63,314 nucleotides of DNA from a virus, in the IMG/VR virus record IMGVR_UViG_3300037156_000068, positions 1 through 63,314 of that record, one strand, 5' to 3'. Of this stretch, positions 7,625 through 15,009 are shown one piece after another; position 1 is the first letter of the stretch, and each line of letters starts with the position of its first letter. A program made the translations under genes and the position numbers. Below the pieces are notes generated by a model. That model searched no databases. It was not told the DNA's origin and saw nothing but the letters and a program-made list of their open reading frames with translations.

Positions 7625-8151
7625 TGGGTAAGAGAAGTAATTTTGAAAGGATTCCAAGGGATTTCTATCAAACACCGCTGGAAGCAGTCCTACCACTTCT
7701 AGACCATCTCCCTCTAAATACGCAATTCATCGAACCGTGCGCTGGTGACGGGGCGCTTGTTAGACATTTAGAGGCTTCCGGGCATACTTGCATAGAGGCT
7801 TATGATATTGAGCCTCAGAATGTGGATATTTATAAGGCTGATGCGCTGCAAGTATATTTCGGTGATAGGGCTGAATATCTAATAACCAATCCCCCATGGG
7901 ATCGAAATATCCTCCACCCACTGATTGACCATTTTTCGGCGCAGGTCTCGACTTGGCTACTGTTTGATGCTGATTGGATTCATACTAAACAGTCGATACC
8001 TTATCTGAACAGGCTACGTAGCATAGTTTCCATCGGACGCATCAAATGGATTCCAGATTCAAAGATGACTGGTAAAGATAACTGTGCATGGTATCTATTC
8101 GTGCCAGAGGACCGGAATCCCGGCGAAATAACTTTCTATGGTCGTAATTAA
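7624..8151 (+). CDS. DNA adenine methyltransferase-like protein
   Basis: 175 residues, class I SAM-dependent fold. It begins with IPRDFYQTP, common in phage N6-adenine methyltransferases. Motif I is EPCAGDGALV (about residue 37) for SAM binding, and the catalytic motif IV is NPPW (about 90). It is short and has no evident target-recognition domain, so it may act as an orphan enzyme or have low specificity. Methylating phage DNA against restriction is the usual role, and here it is inference. The ATG overlaps the previous stop (TAATG). Confidence 0.8.
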   Translation: MGKRSNFERIPRDFYQTPLEAVLPLLDHLPLNTQFIEPCAGDGALVRHLEASGHTCIEAYDIEPQNVDIYKADALQVYFGDRAEYLITNPPWDRNILHPLIDHFSAQVSTWLLFDADWIHTKQSIPYLNRLRSIVSIGRIKWIPDSKMTGKDNCAWYLFVPEDRNPGEITFYGRN

Positions 8152-8176
8152 AATAATAATAATAAGGATAAAAAGT

Positions 8177-8443
8177 ATGAAAAACATCGTTGACTTCCCC
8201 TCCACTGGAGACGAACAACCCAAGGAACCTACGCATTATATCTATGAAATCTCAGTAAAGAAATCTGATGGTCAGGACGAGATTATTAAGTGCGAAGGTT
8301 ATCTTATTGCAACTCCAGCGTTTATTGGTATTTGTCAAGGCCCATACGCTGCATCGAAGTTCCATTTTATCGCCCCGCTGGATAATGTTAATTACGCGAA
8401 CTCTAGTGGCTCGGTCAAGTTCACCGGAAGGCTGTCCAGCTAG
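8177..8443 (+). CDS. Hypothetical protein (88 aa)
   Basis: ATG 8177 with AAGGAT upstream at good spacing, preceded by an AT-rich stretch. The sequence is beta-rich (HYIYEISVKKSDG, EGYLIATPAF, FHFIAPLDNV) and small. No family recognised. It sits between the methyltransferase and endonuclease I genes. Confidence 0.6.
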   Translation: MKNIVDFPSTGDEQPKEPTHYIYEISVKKSDGQDEIIKCEGYLIATPAFIGICQGPYAASKFHFIAPLDNVNYANSSGSVKFTGRLSS

Positions 8444-8444
8444 T

Positions 8445-8795
8445 ATGGCGGGACCAAGAAACCCCTTTGAACGTAGGGTTGATGCTGAATTTCAGCGGTT
8501 AAAGGCTGGGGCCAAGTATGAGAGTCTCAGGATTCCCTACAGTATCCATGCGGAGTACATCCCCGATTGGGTTCTGCCAAATGGTAATGTCATTGAGGGG
8601 AAGGGGTTCTTGGACAAAGATTCTAAGAGGAAGATGATTGCAGTTAAGAAATGTAATCCACACCTAAAAATCTTCTTTGTCTTTTTCGATGCCCATAAGA
8701 AAATTAGTGGGACAAAACAAACTCATGCGGGCTGGGCCGAGAAAAACGGCTTTGGCTGGAGCCATGAGTTGCCACTGGAGGAATGGATTAAATGA
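8445..8795 (+). CDS. Endonuclease I, Holliday-junction resolvase (T7 gp3 family)
   Basis: 116 residues from ATG 8445, just after the previous stop. It shows YIPDWVLPNG, VIEGKGF and KKCNPHLKIFFVF, matching the T7 gp3 core in which Asp55, Glu65 and Lys67 bind metal (here D, then E-G-K). An upstream Glu in DAEFQRLK can be the partner-subunit Glu. T7 gp3 is 149 residues, so this is a compact form. It resolves branched DNA during replication and packaging and can degrade host DNA. Confidence 0.88.
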   Translation: MAGPRNPFERRVDAEFQRLKAGAKYESLRIPYSIHAEYIPDWVLPNGNVIEGKGFLDKDSKRKMIAVKKCNPHLKIFFVFFDAHKKISGTKQTHAGWAEKNGFGWSHELPLEEWIK

Positions 8796-8989
8796 TTTTA
8801 GACTTAGGTATTTCTAGGATGTCTCGCGTGTACGCCTCACGGGAATGGCATAAAACCTTCGCATGGTTGCCTGTTTATGTAGGTGATCGCGACTGGCGTT
8901 GGCTAGAGTATGTTGAGCGGAGATTCGACGGTTGGTCCAATTGGTATGATAAGCCGGTTCTCCCGGAGTATAGGGCACTAGATGAGTAA
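8792..8989 (+). CDS. Small Trp-rich hypothetical protein (65 aa)
   Basis: ATG in a 4-bp ATGA overlap with endonuclease I. Rich in Trp, Tyr and Arg (WHKTFAWLPVYVGDRDWRWLEYV). No transmembrane segment. It overlaps the exonuclease gene by 8 bp. Function unknown. Confidence 0.55.
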   Translation: MILDLGISRMSRVYASREWHKTFAWLPVYVGDRDWRWLEYVERRFDGWSNWYDKPVLPEYRALDE

Positions 8990-9722
8990 GCGAGTGCTGG
9001 TGATTGACTGTGAGACAAAGCCAAGTGTTGTTTACGCGTTCAATGCCTATGATGTTAATGTCCAACCCGAGCAAGTAATAAAGTCTGGTGGTATCATCTG
9101 TTTCGCAGCCCAATGGGTTGGTGAAAAAGAGATCATGTTCTACTCTGACTGGGATGATGGTCACTACGGTATGCTTAGAGCAGCCCATAAGCTGTTATCT
9201 GAAGCTGATGCGGTCGTGGGCTACAATTCGATGAAGTTCGACATACCTAAGTTCCGCGGGGAGTTCATCCTAGCGGGCCTTGAGGATATTCCCCCTCTGA
9301 CCCAGATCGATGTGTATAAGACAGTCAAACAGTTCGGACTATATATCAACAAACTAGCCTTCATCGGTCCCCTATTTGAACTCGGCGCTAAGATTAAGCA
9401 CGAGGGGTTTTCTCTCTGGCGCGGTGTTATGGAGGGGGATGCGAAATGCCAGAAGCGCATGAAAAAGTATTGTATTGGTGACGTCAAACTCACTACACGT
9501 CTTTATCTGCATGTGAAAGGCTTCATCCGTAATCATCCTCATCTCGGAGACGACAGGTCAGAGTGTGGAAATTGTGGCAGTAAGCACACCCAGCATCGAG
9601 GATTTAGTCGGACTAAGTATTTTAAGACACAGAGGCTGCAATGTGTCCAGTGCGGCAGTTGGAGTACGGGTGCCCGGACTGCCATCAAGAAAGAAGTCGG
9701 TGACGGCATTGTTGACCACTAG
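8982..9722 (+). CDS. DEDD-type 3'-5' exonuclease with C-terminal zinc ribbon
   Basis: 246 residues. The RNase H-like exonuclease part shows DCET (about residue 10), YNSMKFDIP (about 80) and YCIGDV (about 165), the four acidic metal ligands. A zinc ribbon follows at about residues 197-228 with CGNCGSKH and CVQCGSW. The domain combination suggests a structure- or RNA-directed nuclease rather than the polymerase proofreader, which is already in the gene at 3195. Substrate unknown. It overlaps the upstream gene by 8 bp. Confidence 0.75.
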   Translation: MSKRVLVIDCETKPSVVYAFNAYDVNVQPEQVIKSGGIICFAAQWVGEKEIMFYSDWDDGHYGMLRAAHKLLSEADAVVGYNSMKFDIPKFRGEFILAGLEDIPPLTQIDVYKTVKQFGLYINKLAFIGPLFELGAKIKHEGFSLWRGVMEGDAKCQKRMKKYCIGDVKLTTRLYLHVKGFIRNHPHLGDDRSECGNCGSKHTQHRGFSRTKYFKTQRLQCVQCGSWSTGARTAIKKEVGDGIVDH

Positions 9723-9726
9723 TGAG

Positions 9727-9861
9727 ATGGAACGCCTCCGGGAGAACTTTGATGTGTACGATTTGGTGGAGATGCTCAACCTATCAGTCAACGATCTAAT
9801 CGATGCTTTTGATTATTTAATTGAAGAAAATGAGGAAATCCTTGACCGCATCGCCGGTTAG
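9727..9861 (+). CDS. Small acidic helical protein (44 aa)
   Basis: ATG 9727, with an in-frame TTG at 9712 as alternative start. The sequence DVYDLVEMLNLSVNDLIDAF is typical of a widespread small phage protein family of unknown function that looks like a short helix-turn-helix or helical hairpin. Confidence 0.55.
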   Translation: MERLRENFDVYDLVEMLNLSVNDLIDAFDYLIEENEEILDRIAG

Positions 9862-9880
9862 AGCGAGAAGGGCGAATACT

Positions 9881-10174
9881 ATGAGCGAATTGCAGGATAA
9901 GGCGGAAGCCTGGGCAGAAACTTTGATGGGGGAGTATGGGAGGGTGTTAGCCCCAAGTAAGTTCTCCGCCCTAAGTACTCAGGTCGGTGGGTCACATTAT
10001 AAGAATAACATCATCCAACCTGTCGAATACATTATGGCCAATAAGCTCACCTATCTTGAGGGTAATGTGGTCAAACGAATTACTCGTTGGCGTAACAAGA
10101 ATGGTCTTGAGGACTTGCTGAAGATCAAACATGAAATCGATTTGATCATCGAATTAGAAGGTCTTCGTGTTTAA
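9881..10174 (+). CDS. DUF3310-type phage protein
   Basis: 97 residues from ATG 9881, with AGAAGGG upstream. The core VGGSHYKNNIIQPVEYI, then a VVKRITRWRNKNG segment and KIKHEIDLII, is the signature of the DUF3310 family of phage early proteins. Some members are annotated as nucleotide kinases by analogy to T7 gp1.7. I see no Walker motif, so I leave the activity open. Confidence 0.75.
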   Translation: MSELQDKAEAWAETLMGEYGRVLAPSKFSALSTQVGGSHYKNNIIQPVEYIMANKLTYLEGNVVKRITRWRNKNGLEDLLKIKHEIDLIIELEGLRV

Positions 10175-10451
10175 TTTTGAAAAGCCTGATCTCTTTAATG
10201 CGACCATCGAATTCGTAGGAGCCTTATTTCAAGTTATGAATGTTAGGGCCCTTCTACGCGACAGGCAAATCCAGGGAGTCTCATGGGTGCCTACACTATT
10301 CTTTTGGTCATGGGGTATTTGGAACCTCTATTTCTATAGTCATCTACAACAGTGGGCTAGCCTCATCGGTGGGATTGCCCTAACTTCAGTTAATTTAATT
10401 TGGTTGGTGATGGCTTTGATGTTACTTTATGGTAAGGAAACTGCAAATTGA
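10167..10451 (+). CDS. Small membrane protein, PQ-loop/SemiSWEET-like
   Basis: 94 residues with about three hydrophobic segments (ATIEFVGALFQVMNV, WVPTLFFWSWGIWNLYFY, LIGGIALTSVNLIWLVMALML). The IQGVSWVPTLFFWSWG portion resembles the half-transporter PQ-loop fold. GTG start with GAAGGT upstream, overlapping the previous stop. It likely sits in the host inner membrane. A transport role is not supported beyond the shape. Confidence 0.6.
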   Translation: MFNFEKPDLFNATIEFVGALFQVMNVRALLRDRQIQGVSWVPTLFFWSWGIWNLYFYSHLQQWASLIGGIALTSVNLIWLVMALMLLYGKETAN

Positions 10452-10618
10452 TTACGATGTGCGACCCTCCCGAGGGATGGCGGTATGGCTTCCCAAAACC
10501 TCTTGATGAAAGTACGACTTTTCGTAAATTCCTTTTAAATAACGGCTATCCCAGGGACATGCTTGAGCTTGCAGAAAAATATAGTAGGTATTGGCAGACG
10601 GACGATAGCCCCGGGTAA
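10448..10618 (+). CDS. Small hypothetical protein (56 aa), TTG start
   Basis: TTG 10448 overlaps the previous stop (TTGA) and has AAGGAA eight bases upstream. The ATG at 10457 is too far from that site. The protein contains PPEGWRYGFPKPL and NNGYPRDMLELAEKY, a pattern I associate with small conserved phage proteins. Function unknown. Confidence 0.55.
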   Translation: MITMCDPPEGWRYGFPKPLDESTTFRKFLLNNGYPRDMLELAEKYSRYWQTDDSPG

Positions 10619-10631
10619 TTAGGCCAAGCGA

Positions 10632-10820
10632 ATGACTGGTTTGAATAAATATGATTCCAAACAACGACGTCTTCAGCGACGGAGAAATCATATCGCAAGA
10701 GACCTAGCATCTAATAAATACCGTCAGCGAGTGTTACCGGATCGCAGGCGTAGGCAGATTGACGAAGATGACGATGGCGTCTTTTTCGAGCAGATAAGGT
10801 ATGATGAGGAATATGAGTAA
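10632..10820 (+). CDS. Small basic protein with acidic tail (62 aa)
   Basis: Strongly basic N-terminal half (KYDSKQRRLQRRRNHIARD) followed by NKYRQRVLPDRRRRQ and an acidic tail, suggesting nucleic-acid binding. It lies upstream of the ribonucleotide reductase genes. The RNHIARDLASNKYRQRV motif looks conserved in podoviruses, but no function is known to me. Confidence 0.6.
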   Translation: MTGLNKYDSKQRRLQRRRNHIARDLASNKYRQRVLPDRRRRQIDEDDDGVFFEQIRYDEEYE

Positions 10821-10971
10821 CGAATACACTGATACAAAACTACTACTCCTTGCGGAGGCCAAGGCACTTCTAATTCAATTATTTATCCGGGGAGATTTCG
10901 TACCTGGCGATATTACTGAAATTCAGACTCAAGGTCTGGTAAATCGAATTAATAAGCTTCTATATGAATAA
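10813..10971 (+). CDS. Small hypothetical protein (52 aa)
   Basis: ATG 10813 with GAGGA five bases upstream, overlapping both neighbours by 8 bp. Helical, with AEAKALLIQLFIRGDFVPGD. It lies directly before nrdB, so it is co-translated with it. Confidence 0.55.
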   Translation: MSNEYTDTKLLLLAEAKALLIQLFIRGDFVPGDITEIQTQGLVNRINKLLYE

Positions 10972-11956
10972 TTTACCCAGTATTCTGATGCCTAGTGTAG
11001 GCTACCGCCCTTTCCGATATCCGTGGGCCTACGACAAGTACAAGCTCCAGCAGCGCATCCATTGGCTCCCCGAAGAGGTGCCTCTAGCGGAAGATGTGAA
11101 AGATTGGGCAATCAAGCTCAACGACCAGGAGCGAAGCCTCCTTACTCACATCTTTCGTTTCTTTGTCCAGTCGGATATTGAAGTGCAAGATAACTATATG
11201 ACTAGGCTCGGACAATTATCTTTTCCGACTGAAATTAAGATGATGCTTTCCAGCTTTGCAAATATGGAATCTGTGCATATTGATGCGTACAGTCAGCTTA
11301 TTGATACGGTTGGTATGCCCGATGTTATGTATAGTCAGTTCATGGAGTACGACGAATTAAAAGCCAAGCACGAGACATACCAGAACTTCACTGTAGACAG
11401 TGCGGAAAATATTGCAAAGACCTTGGCTATGTTCGGTGGATTCGCGGAAGGCGTCCAGCTTTTTGCATCCTTTGCAGTCCTAATGAACTTCCCGCGTCGA
11501 AATCTCATGAAAGGAATGGGTCAAATTGTTAGTTGGTCTGTTAGGGATGAGTCTCTTCACTGCGATGGTATTACTGATCTGTTTAATACATTCGTACACG
11601 AGACAGGATGCCTTACAAAAGGACTTAAAGGCGAAATCTACGATATTGCAGAATTGGTCGTTCAGCAAGAGGACAAGTTTGTTGATCTTGCGTTCGAAGG
11701 TGGAGCTGTTGAGGGACTCACTCCAGAAGAACTCAAACATTACATACGATACATATGTGATTTTAGACTGCGTAATCTCGGACTTAAGTCAATCTTTAAA
11801 ACTGGTAGAAAACATCCACTCCCCTGGTTAACTCCGCTGCTCTCTGGGCCCGAACATAGTAATTTTTTCGAGACTCGTGCGACTGAGTATAGTAAGGCCG
11901 CGACCATGGGGAGCTGGGATGATGTGTGGAAAGGTTTAGATGACAATAAAAATTGA
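10964..11956 (+). CDS. nrdB: Ribonucleotide reductase class Ia, beta subunit
   Basis: 330 residues, di-iron tyrosyl-radical subunit. The ligand set is visible: QSDIEVQD region, MESVH (Glu and His), FAEGVQL (Glu) and VRDESLH (Glu and His). Tyr sits four residues after the first His (VHIDAYS), the position of E. coli Tyr122, so the radical site is intact. With the alpha subunit at 12118 it makes deoxynucleotides for phage replication. The end overlaps the GGQ-motif gene by 17 bp. Confidence 0.94.
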   Translation: MNNLPSILMPSVGYRPFRYPWAYDKYKLQQRIHWLPEEVPLAEDVKDWAIKLNDQERSLLTHIFRFFVQSDIEVQDNYMTRLGQLSFPTEIKMMLSSFANMESVHIDAYSQLIDTVGMPDVMYSQFMEYDELKAKHETYQNFTVDSAENIAKTLAMFGGFAEGVQLFASFAVLMNFPRRNLMKGMGQIVSWSVRDESLHCDGITDLFNTFVHETGCLTKGLKGEIYDIAELVVQQEDKFVDLAFEGGAVEGLTPEELKHYIRYICDFRLRNLGLKSIFKTGRKHPLPWLTPLLSGPEHSNFFETRATEYSKAATMGSWDDVWKGLDDNKN

Positions 11957-12128
11957 AGTATACCCCGTTCGTGAGCGAGGCGGCCAATACGTATCCCCAG
12001 AACCTACGTGGGTAAAAGTTACAGATGACGAGAGTGGCCTAATGGCGGCCTGCTGTAGCGAAAGGTCTCAGTTTAAAAATAGAGAAATAGCTTTTAGTAT
12101 GATTGAGTGGGGTAAAATTGTTAACTAA
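11940..12128 (+). CDS. Minimal release-factor-like (RF-1 domain, GGQ) protein
   Basis: Only 62 residues. It contains GGQYV near residue 14, then WVKVTDDESGLMAACCSERSQFKNREIAF. This follows the order of the catalytic domain of class I peptide chain release factors and ArfB: GGQ, a VRITH-like strand, SGI/V, ERSQxxNRxxA. GGQ triggers peptidyl-tRNA hydrolysis on the ribosome. It lacks any stop-codon-reading domain and the basic ribosome-anchoring tail of ArfB. It overlaps nrdB by 17 bp and the nrdA start by 11 bp. It could rescue stalled ribosomes or be a degenerate, non-catalytic relic. Confidence 0.72.
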   Translation: MTIKIEVYPVRERGGQYVSPEPTWVKVTDDESGLMAACCSERSQFKNREIAFSMIEWGKIVN

Positions 12129-13803
12129 CTTCGGTATTGCGACGCTTAAGGACAGGTATCTATGGGGCGATGAGAAAGAGCCGGATGACATCTTTGATCG
12201 TGTGGCGCAGGCATATGCTTCTGATGAGGGCCATCGAGAACGGATACGATCCTATCTTGACAAGCTTTGGTTCATGCCCAGCACACCGATCCTCAGTAAC
12301 GGTGGCACAGACCGAGGCCTGCCGATCAGCTGCTTTTTGAACTCTGTAGAAGATTCGATGGAGGGTATCAAGGATGCGTGGAACGAGAACATTGAGCTAT
12401 CTAAACAAGGTGGCGGGCTTGGAACTTATTGGGGCGGAGTTCGCTCTATTGGAGAGGCGGTTGGAAGTTCGGGGAGTACTTCAGGCATTATCCCGTTCCT
12501 CAAGGTGCAGGATAGCCTTAGCCTTGCAATCTCTCAGGGAAGCCTTAGACGAGGAAGTGCGGCAGTCTACTTAGACATCTATCACCCAGAAATTGAAGAG
12601 TTTATTTCAATACGCAGGCCCTCTGGCGATGCGAACCGCCGTTCCCTTAATATTCACCATGGCATTAATATCACTGATAACTTTATGGAGGCCGTTAAAG
12701 CTGGGACTAAGTTTAATCTCGTTAGCCCCAAGACCGGTAAGACAATTAAAAAGGTTGTGGCCCGAGAGTTATGGGCACGTATTCTAGAGACTAGGTTAGA
12801 GACTGGTGAGCCTTATCTCAATTTCATTGATACTGTTAATCGGGCACTTCCACAGGCTCAGAAGGATTTAGGTCTACGTGTACGACAATCTAATCTATGC
12901 ACCGAGATTACTCTTCCCACGGATAAAGATCGTACTGCTGTTTGCTGCTTGGGCAGTCTTAACCTGGCAAAATGGGATGAATTTCAATCCCCATTGGATC
13001 AAGTTGTCTCTGATTGTTGTGAGTTCCTCGATAATGTTCTGGATGATTTTGAACATCGTACAACTGTACCGAGAGCTAGATATTCTGTAGGGCAGGAACG
13101 AGCTATCGGACTTGGTGTGATGGGGTTGCACACATTCTTTCAACAGAACGATATCCCCTTCGAATCTGTAATGGCAAAGGTATGGAATGCAAGAATCTTC
13201 AAGACGATTAAAAAAGCGGCTGATCTGGCTTCTATTCAACTTGCAAACGAAAGGGGAAGTTGCCCAGATGTTCCAGGTGAAAGGTTCTCACACAAGTTGG
13301 CAGTGGCTCCGACGGCAAACATCTCGGTTATCTGTGGAGGAGTTAGTGCAGGTATTGAGCCGATCCCGGCGAATGTCTACACGCATAAAACGTTATCGGG
13401 ATCATTTATCGTTAGGAATTCAGAACTTGAACGACTTATTGGATCAGATGAAGAACTCTGGGAAGACATCCTCAAACGAGACGGATCAGTCCAGCATCTT
13501 GATCAGCTAACAAAGCACCAGAAGGATGTATTCAAGACTGCTTTTGAAATCAACCAACGATGGGTGGTGGAACTTTCAAATGACAGAGCACCGTATCTCT
13601 GCCAAGCTCAGTCAGTTAATCTGTTCCTTCCTGCCGATATTGATAAACAACTCCTGAATGACTTGCATTGGACGGCCTGGGAAGGTGGGTCAAAATCATT
13701 GTATTATGTGAGAAGTCGCTCCATGCAAAGGGCTACGAACACAGTTGCGGATGGATACTTAGCACCTAAACTTGAACCAGAGGAGTGTTTAGTTTGTCAA
13801 TAA
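12118..13803 (+). CDS. nrdA: Ribonucleotide reductase class Ia, alpha subunit
   Basis: About 561 residues from TTG 12118, which has GGGG upstream; an earlier TTG at 12103 is the alternative. Active-site Cys are seen in LPISCFLNS, QSNLCTEITLP (the NLCxEI thiyl site) and AVCCLGSLNLA. The C-terminus ends ECLVCQ, the swinging CxxC re-reduced by thioredoxin or glutaredoxin. No N-terminal ATP-cone is present, so allosteric overall activity control is probably absent, as in many phage enzymes. Pairs with nrdB. Confidence 0.93.
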   Translation: MLTNFGIATLKDRYLWGDEKEPDDIFDRVAQAYASDEGHRERIRSYLDKLWFMPSTPILSNGGTDRGLPISCFLNSVEDSMEGIKDAWNENIELSKQGGGLGTYWGGVRSIGEAVGSSGSTSGIIPFLKVQDSLSLAISQGSLRRGSAAVYLDIYHPEIEEFISIRRPSGDANRRSLNIHHGINITDNFMEAVKAGTKFNLVSPKTGKTIKKVVARELWARILETRLETGEPYLNFIDTVNRALPQAQKDLGLRVRQSNLCTEITLPTDKDRTAVCCLGSLNLAKWDEFQSPLDQVVSDCCEFLDNVLDDFEHRTTVPRARYSVGQERAIGLGVMGLHTFFQQNDIPFESVMAKVWNARIFKTIKKAADLASIQLANERGSCPDVPGERFSHKLAVAPTANISVICGGVSAGIEPIPANVYTHKTLSGSFIVRNSELERLIGSDEELWEDILKRDGSVQHLDQLTKHQKDVFKTAFEINQRWVVELSNDRAPYLCQAQSVNLFLPADIDKQLLNDLHWTAWEGGSKSLYYVRSRSMQRATNTVADGYLAPKLEPEECLVCQ

Positions 13804-13976
13804 TTGAACGGGAGGAGCTGGCAGACCGCCTGGAATTACAGTGGAAAGATCGACACCCGGCATTCATGAAAATTCCAGACATGATTAGAAAAGGTTCATC
13901 GGAAGGTGAGCGACTATTAGCCTACCAAAGAGCATGTGAACTCGAAATAGCTGAGCTACGTGAACTACTAGTATAA
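13794..13976 (+). CDS. Small helical protein (60 aa), TTG start
   Basis: TTG 13794 has GAGGAG eight bases upstream and overlaps the end of nrdA. The GTG at 13785 abuts that site and is less likely. The sequence is charged and helical (EREELADRLELQWKDRHP, ELEIAELRELLV). Possibly a nrdA partner; no family recognised. Confidence 0.5.
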   Translation: MSIIEREELADRLELQWKDRHPAFMKIPDMIRKGSSEGERLLAYQRACELEIAELRELLV

Positions 13977-14033
13977 ATGCGTCGCGGAGTATTACCGGGC
14001 GCTCTAGACAAACTAAAGGCCCGCCAGGAGTAG
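13977..14033 (+). CDS. Possible 18-residue peptide running into the terminator
   Basis: An ATG follows the previous stop immediately. The frame encodes a short basic peptide (MRRGVLPGALDKLKARQE) whose stop codon lies in the loop of the terminator hairpin. Translating ribosomes would cover the left arm. Support is only positional. Confidence 0.3.
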   Translation: MRRGVLPGALDKLKARQE

Positions 14034-14054
14034 CATCCCAGCGGGCCTTCTTTT
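14016..14054. terminator. Bidirectional terminator between converging blocks
   Basis: A perfect 9-bp stem AAGGCCCGC (14016-14024) / GCGGGCCTT (14041-14049) with a 16-base loop is followed by CTTTT on the plus strand. On the minus strand the stem is followed by TAGTTTG, a weaker tail. It separates the plus-strand replication block from the minus-strand late block. Confidence 0.85.
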
Positions 14055-14074
14055 GTAGCAAATCTGCTACGCTT

Positions 14075-14446
14075 TTATTTAGTAAGACTGGCCCTAAACG
14101 CCACAACCTGAGCATCCACCGCAGCCTTCAGCGCATTAGCGGCAGTAACGATGGCCGCATCAATAGCCGGAGTTACAACACCAGCTACAGGCCCCACAGC
14201 ACTCGCTAGAAGCCCATTAACTGTAGTCTCAACGGTAAGGGTCGCCGGACCAATAAGACCGCCCAGAAGGGTGTCTGCGGCCCCAATGGCATTGCTCGCA
14301 GCCTGCTTAAGGTCTGTAAGGATTGCAGCCTCAGCCTGAGTGGCCACTGTGCTGCCGCTAAAGGCCTTGGTAACATCCGCCTCAATACGAGTAACGGCAG
14401 TTTGCCATGTAGTTTTGCCGGTCCAGGCGTCTGATAGAATAGACAT
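14075..14446 (-). CDS. Ala/Thr-rich hypothetical protein, last gene of the late block
   Basis: 123 residues, very rich in Ala, Val and Thr (LIGPATLTVETTVNGLL, AIVTAANALKAAVDAQV). It could form amphipathic helices. The start overlaps the upstream stop (TAATG), so it is coupled to the holin-like gene. Position at the end of the late transcript and next to membrane proteins suggests a lysis or virion accessory role, but I recognise no family. Confidence 0.6.
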   Translation of the reverse strand: MSILSDAWTGKTTWQTAVTRIEADVTKAFSGSTVATQAEAAILTDLKQAASNAIGAADTLLGGLIGPATLTVETTVNGLLASAVGPVAGVVTPAIDAAIVTAANALKAAVDAQVVAFRASLTK

Positions 14447-14709
14447 TAGTTTGTATCTCCTTGTTCAGTTTGGGTTGTGCTAACTTTGGCCTTCTCATTC
14501 ATGAAGGACCAGATCAAACCAACCAAGATTAATCCCCCATTAACGCCCCAATTAACAAAGGCCTGCTCCGCAGTATTTGATGGAAGCACGCCCTTTGCAA
14601 GCATGTAAGTCCCAGCAGCCACCATAAGGTGCCTGAGTTGCCCCGAGATGAGCCAACGAATTACAGCAGGTGTGGTATTAGCGATGTCCTGAATTGGGTC
14701 ATCAGTCAT
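14446..14709 (-). CDS. Holin-like membrane protein
   Basis: 87 residues. RWLISGQLRHLMVAAGTYMLAKG and, after a short loop, a GGLILVGLIWSFMNEKAK segment make two hydrophobic helices with charged ends. The RHLxxAxGxxxxxKG ... GxxxxxxxxWSxxxK pattern resembles a common phage holin family. Holins open the inner membrane to time lysis. The lysozyme gene lies 16 kb away in the same block, which is unusual but not prohibitive. Confidence 0.68.
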   Translation of the reverse strand: MTDDPIQDIANTTPAVIRWLISGQLRHLMVAAGTYMLAKGVLPSNTAEQAFVNWGVNGGLILVGLIWSFMNEKAKVSTTQTEQGDTN

Positions 14710-14721
14710 TATATCTTCCTT

Positions 14722-15003
14722 TTAAGTGTTGCACGTATCATCATGAGCCGGTATTCTCTGGCGTTGTCTGCCTCTAAGACCCTCGGCTAGGTCTTTGATG
14801 GTCTCACGGAAGCCACGCATTTCAGTTCTAAGTTCAATTACCAGTTCACGCATAGCACTACTAGCCTTAGCATCCTCTTTTAGTGTTTTCACTTGCTGAG
14901 AGATACCTGAGGCCCACCAGATGGCAACGCCTAGTTGTACCATCATAGCGAAGCCTAGGGCGACTGCGGCGACTGTACCCTGATCAAGGGACCAACCGTT
15001 CAT
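14722..15003 (-). CDS. Membrane-anchored coiled-coil protein, holin or i-spanin candidate
   Basis: 93 residues: an N-terminal transmembrane helix (AAVALGFAMMVQLGVAIWWAS) followed by a charged coiled-coil (QQVKTLKEDAKA, ELVIELRTEMRGFRETIKDL). This is the shape of an inner-membrane spanin or of a holin-associated protein. It lies beside the holin-like gene. No partner lipoprotein is adjacent. Confidence 0.55.
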   Translation of the reverse strand: MNGWSLDQGTVAAVALGFAMMVQLGVAIWWASGISQQVKTLKEDAKASSAMRELVIELRTEMRGFRETIKDLAEGLRGRQRQRIPAHDDTCNT

Positions 15004-15009
15004 GATATT

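Noticed and set aside
9565-9861. Longer version of the 44-residue protein, from 9565
   Set aside because: The extra N-terminal part overlaps the exonuclease gene fully and reads as shadow sequence. The start at 9727 (or 9712) is more plausible.
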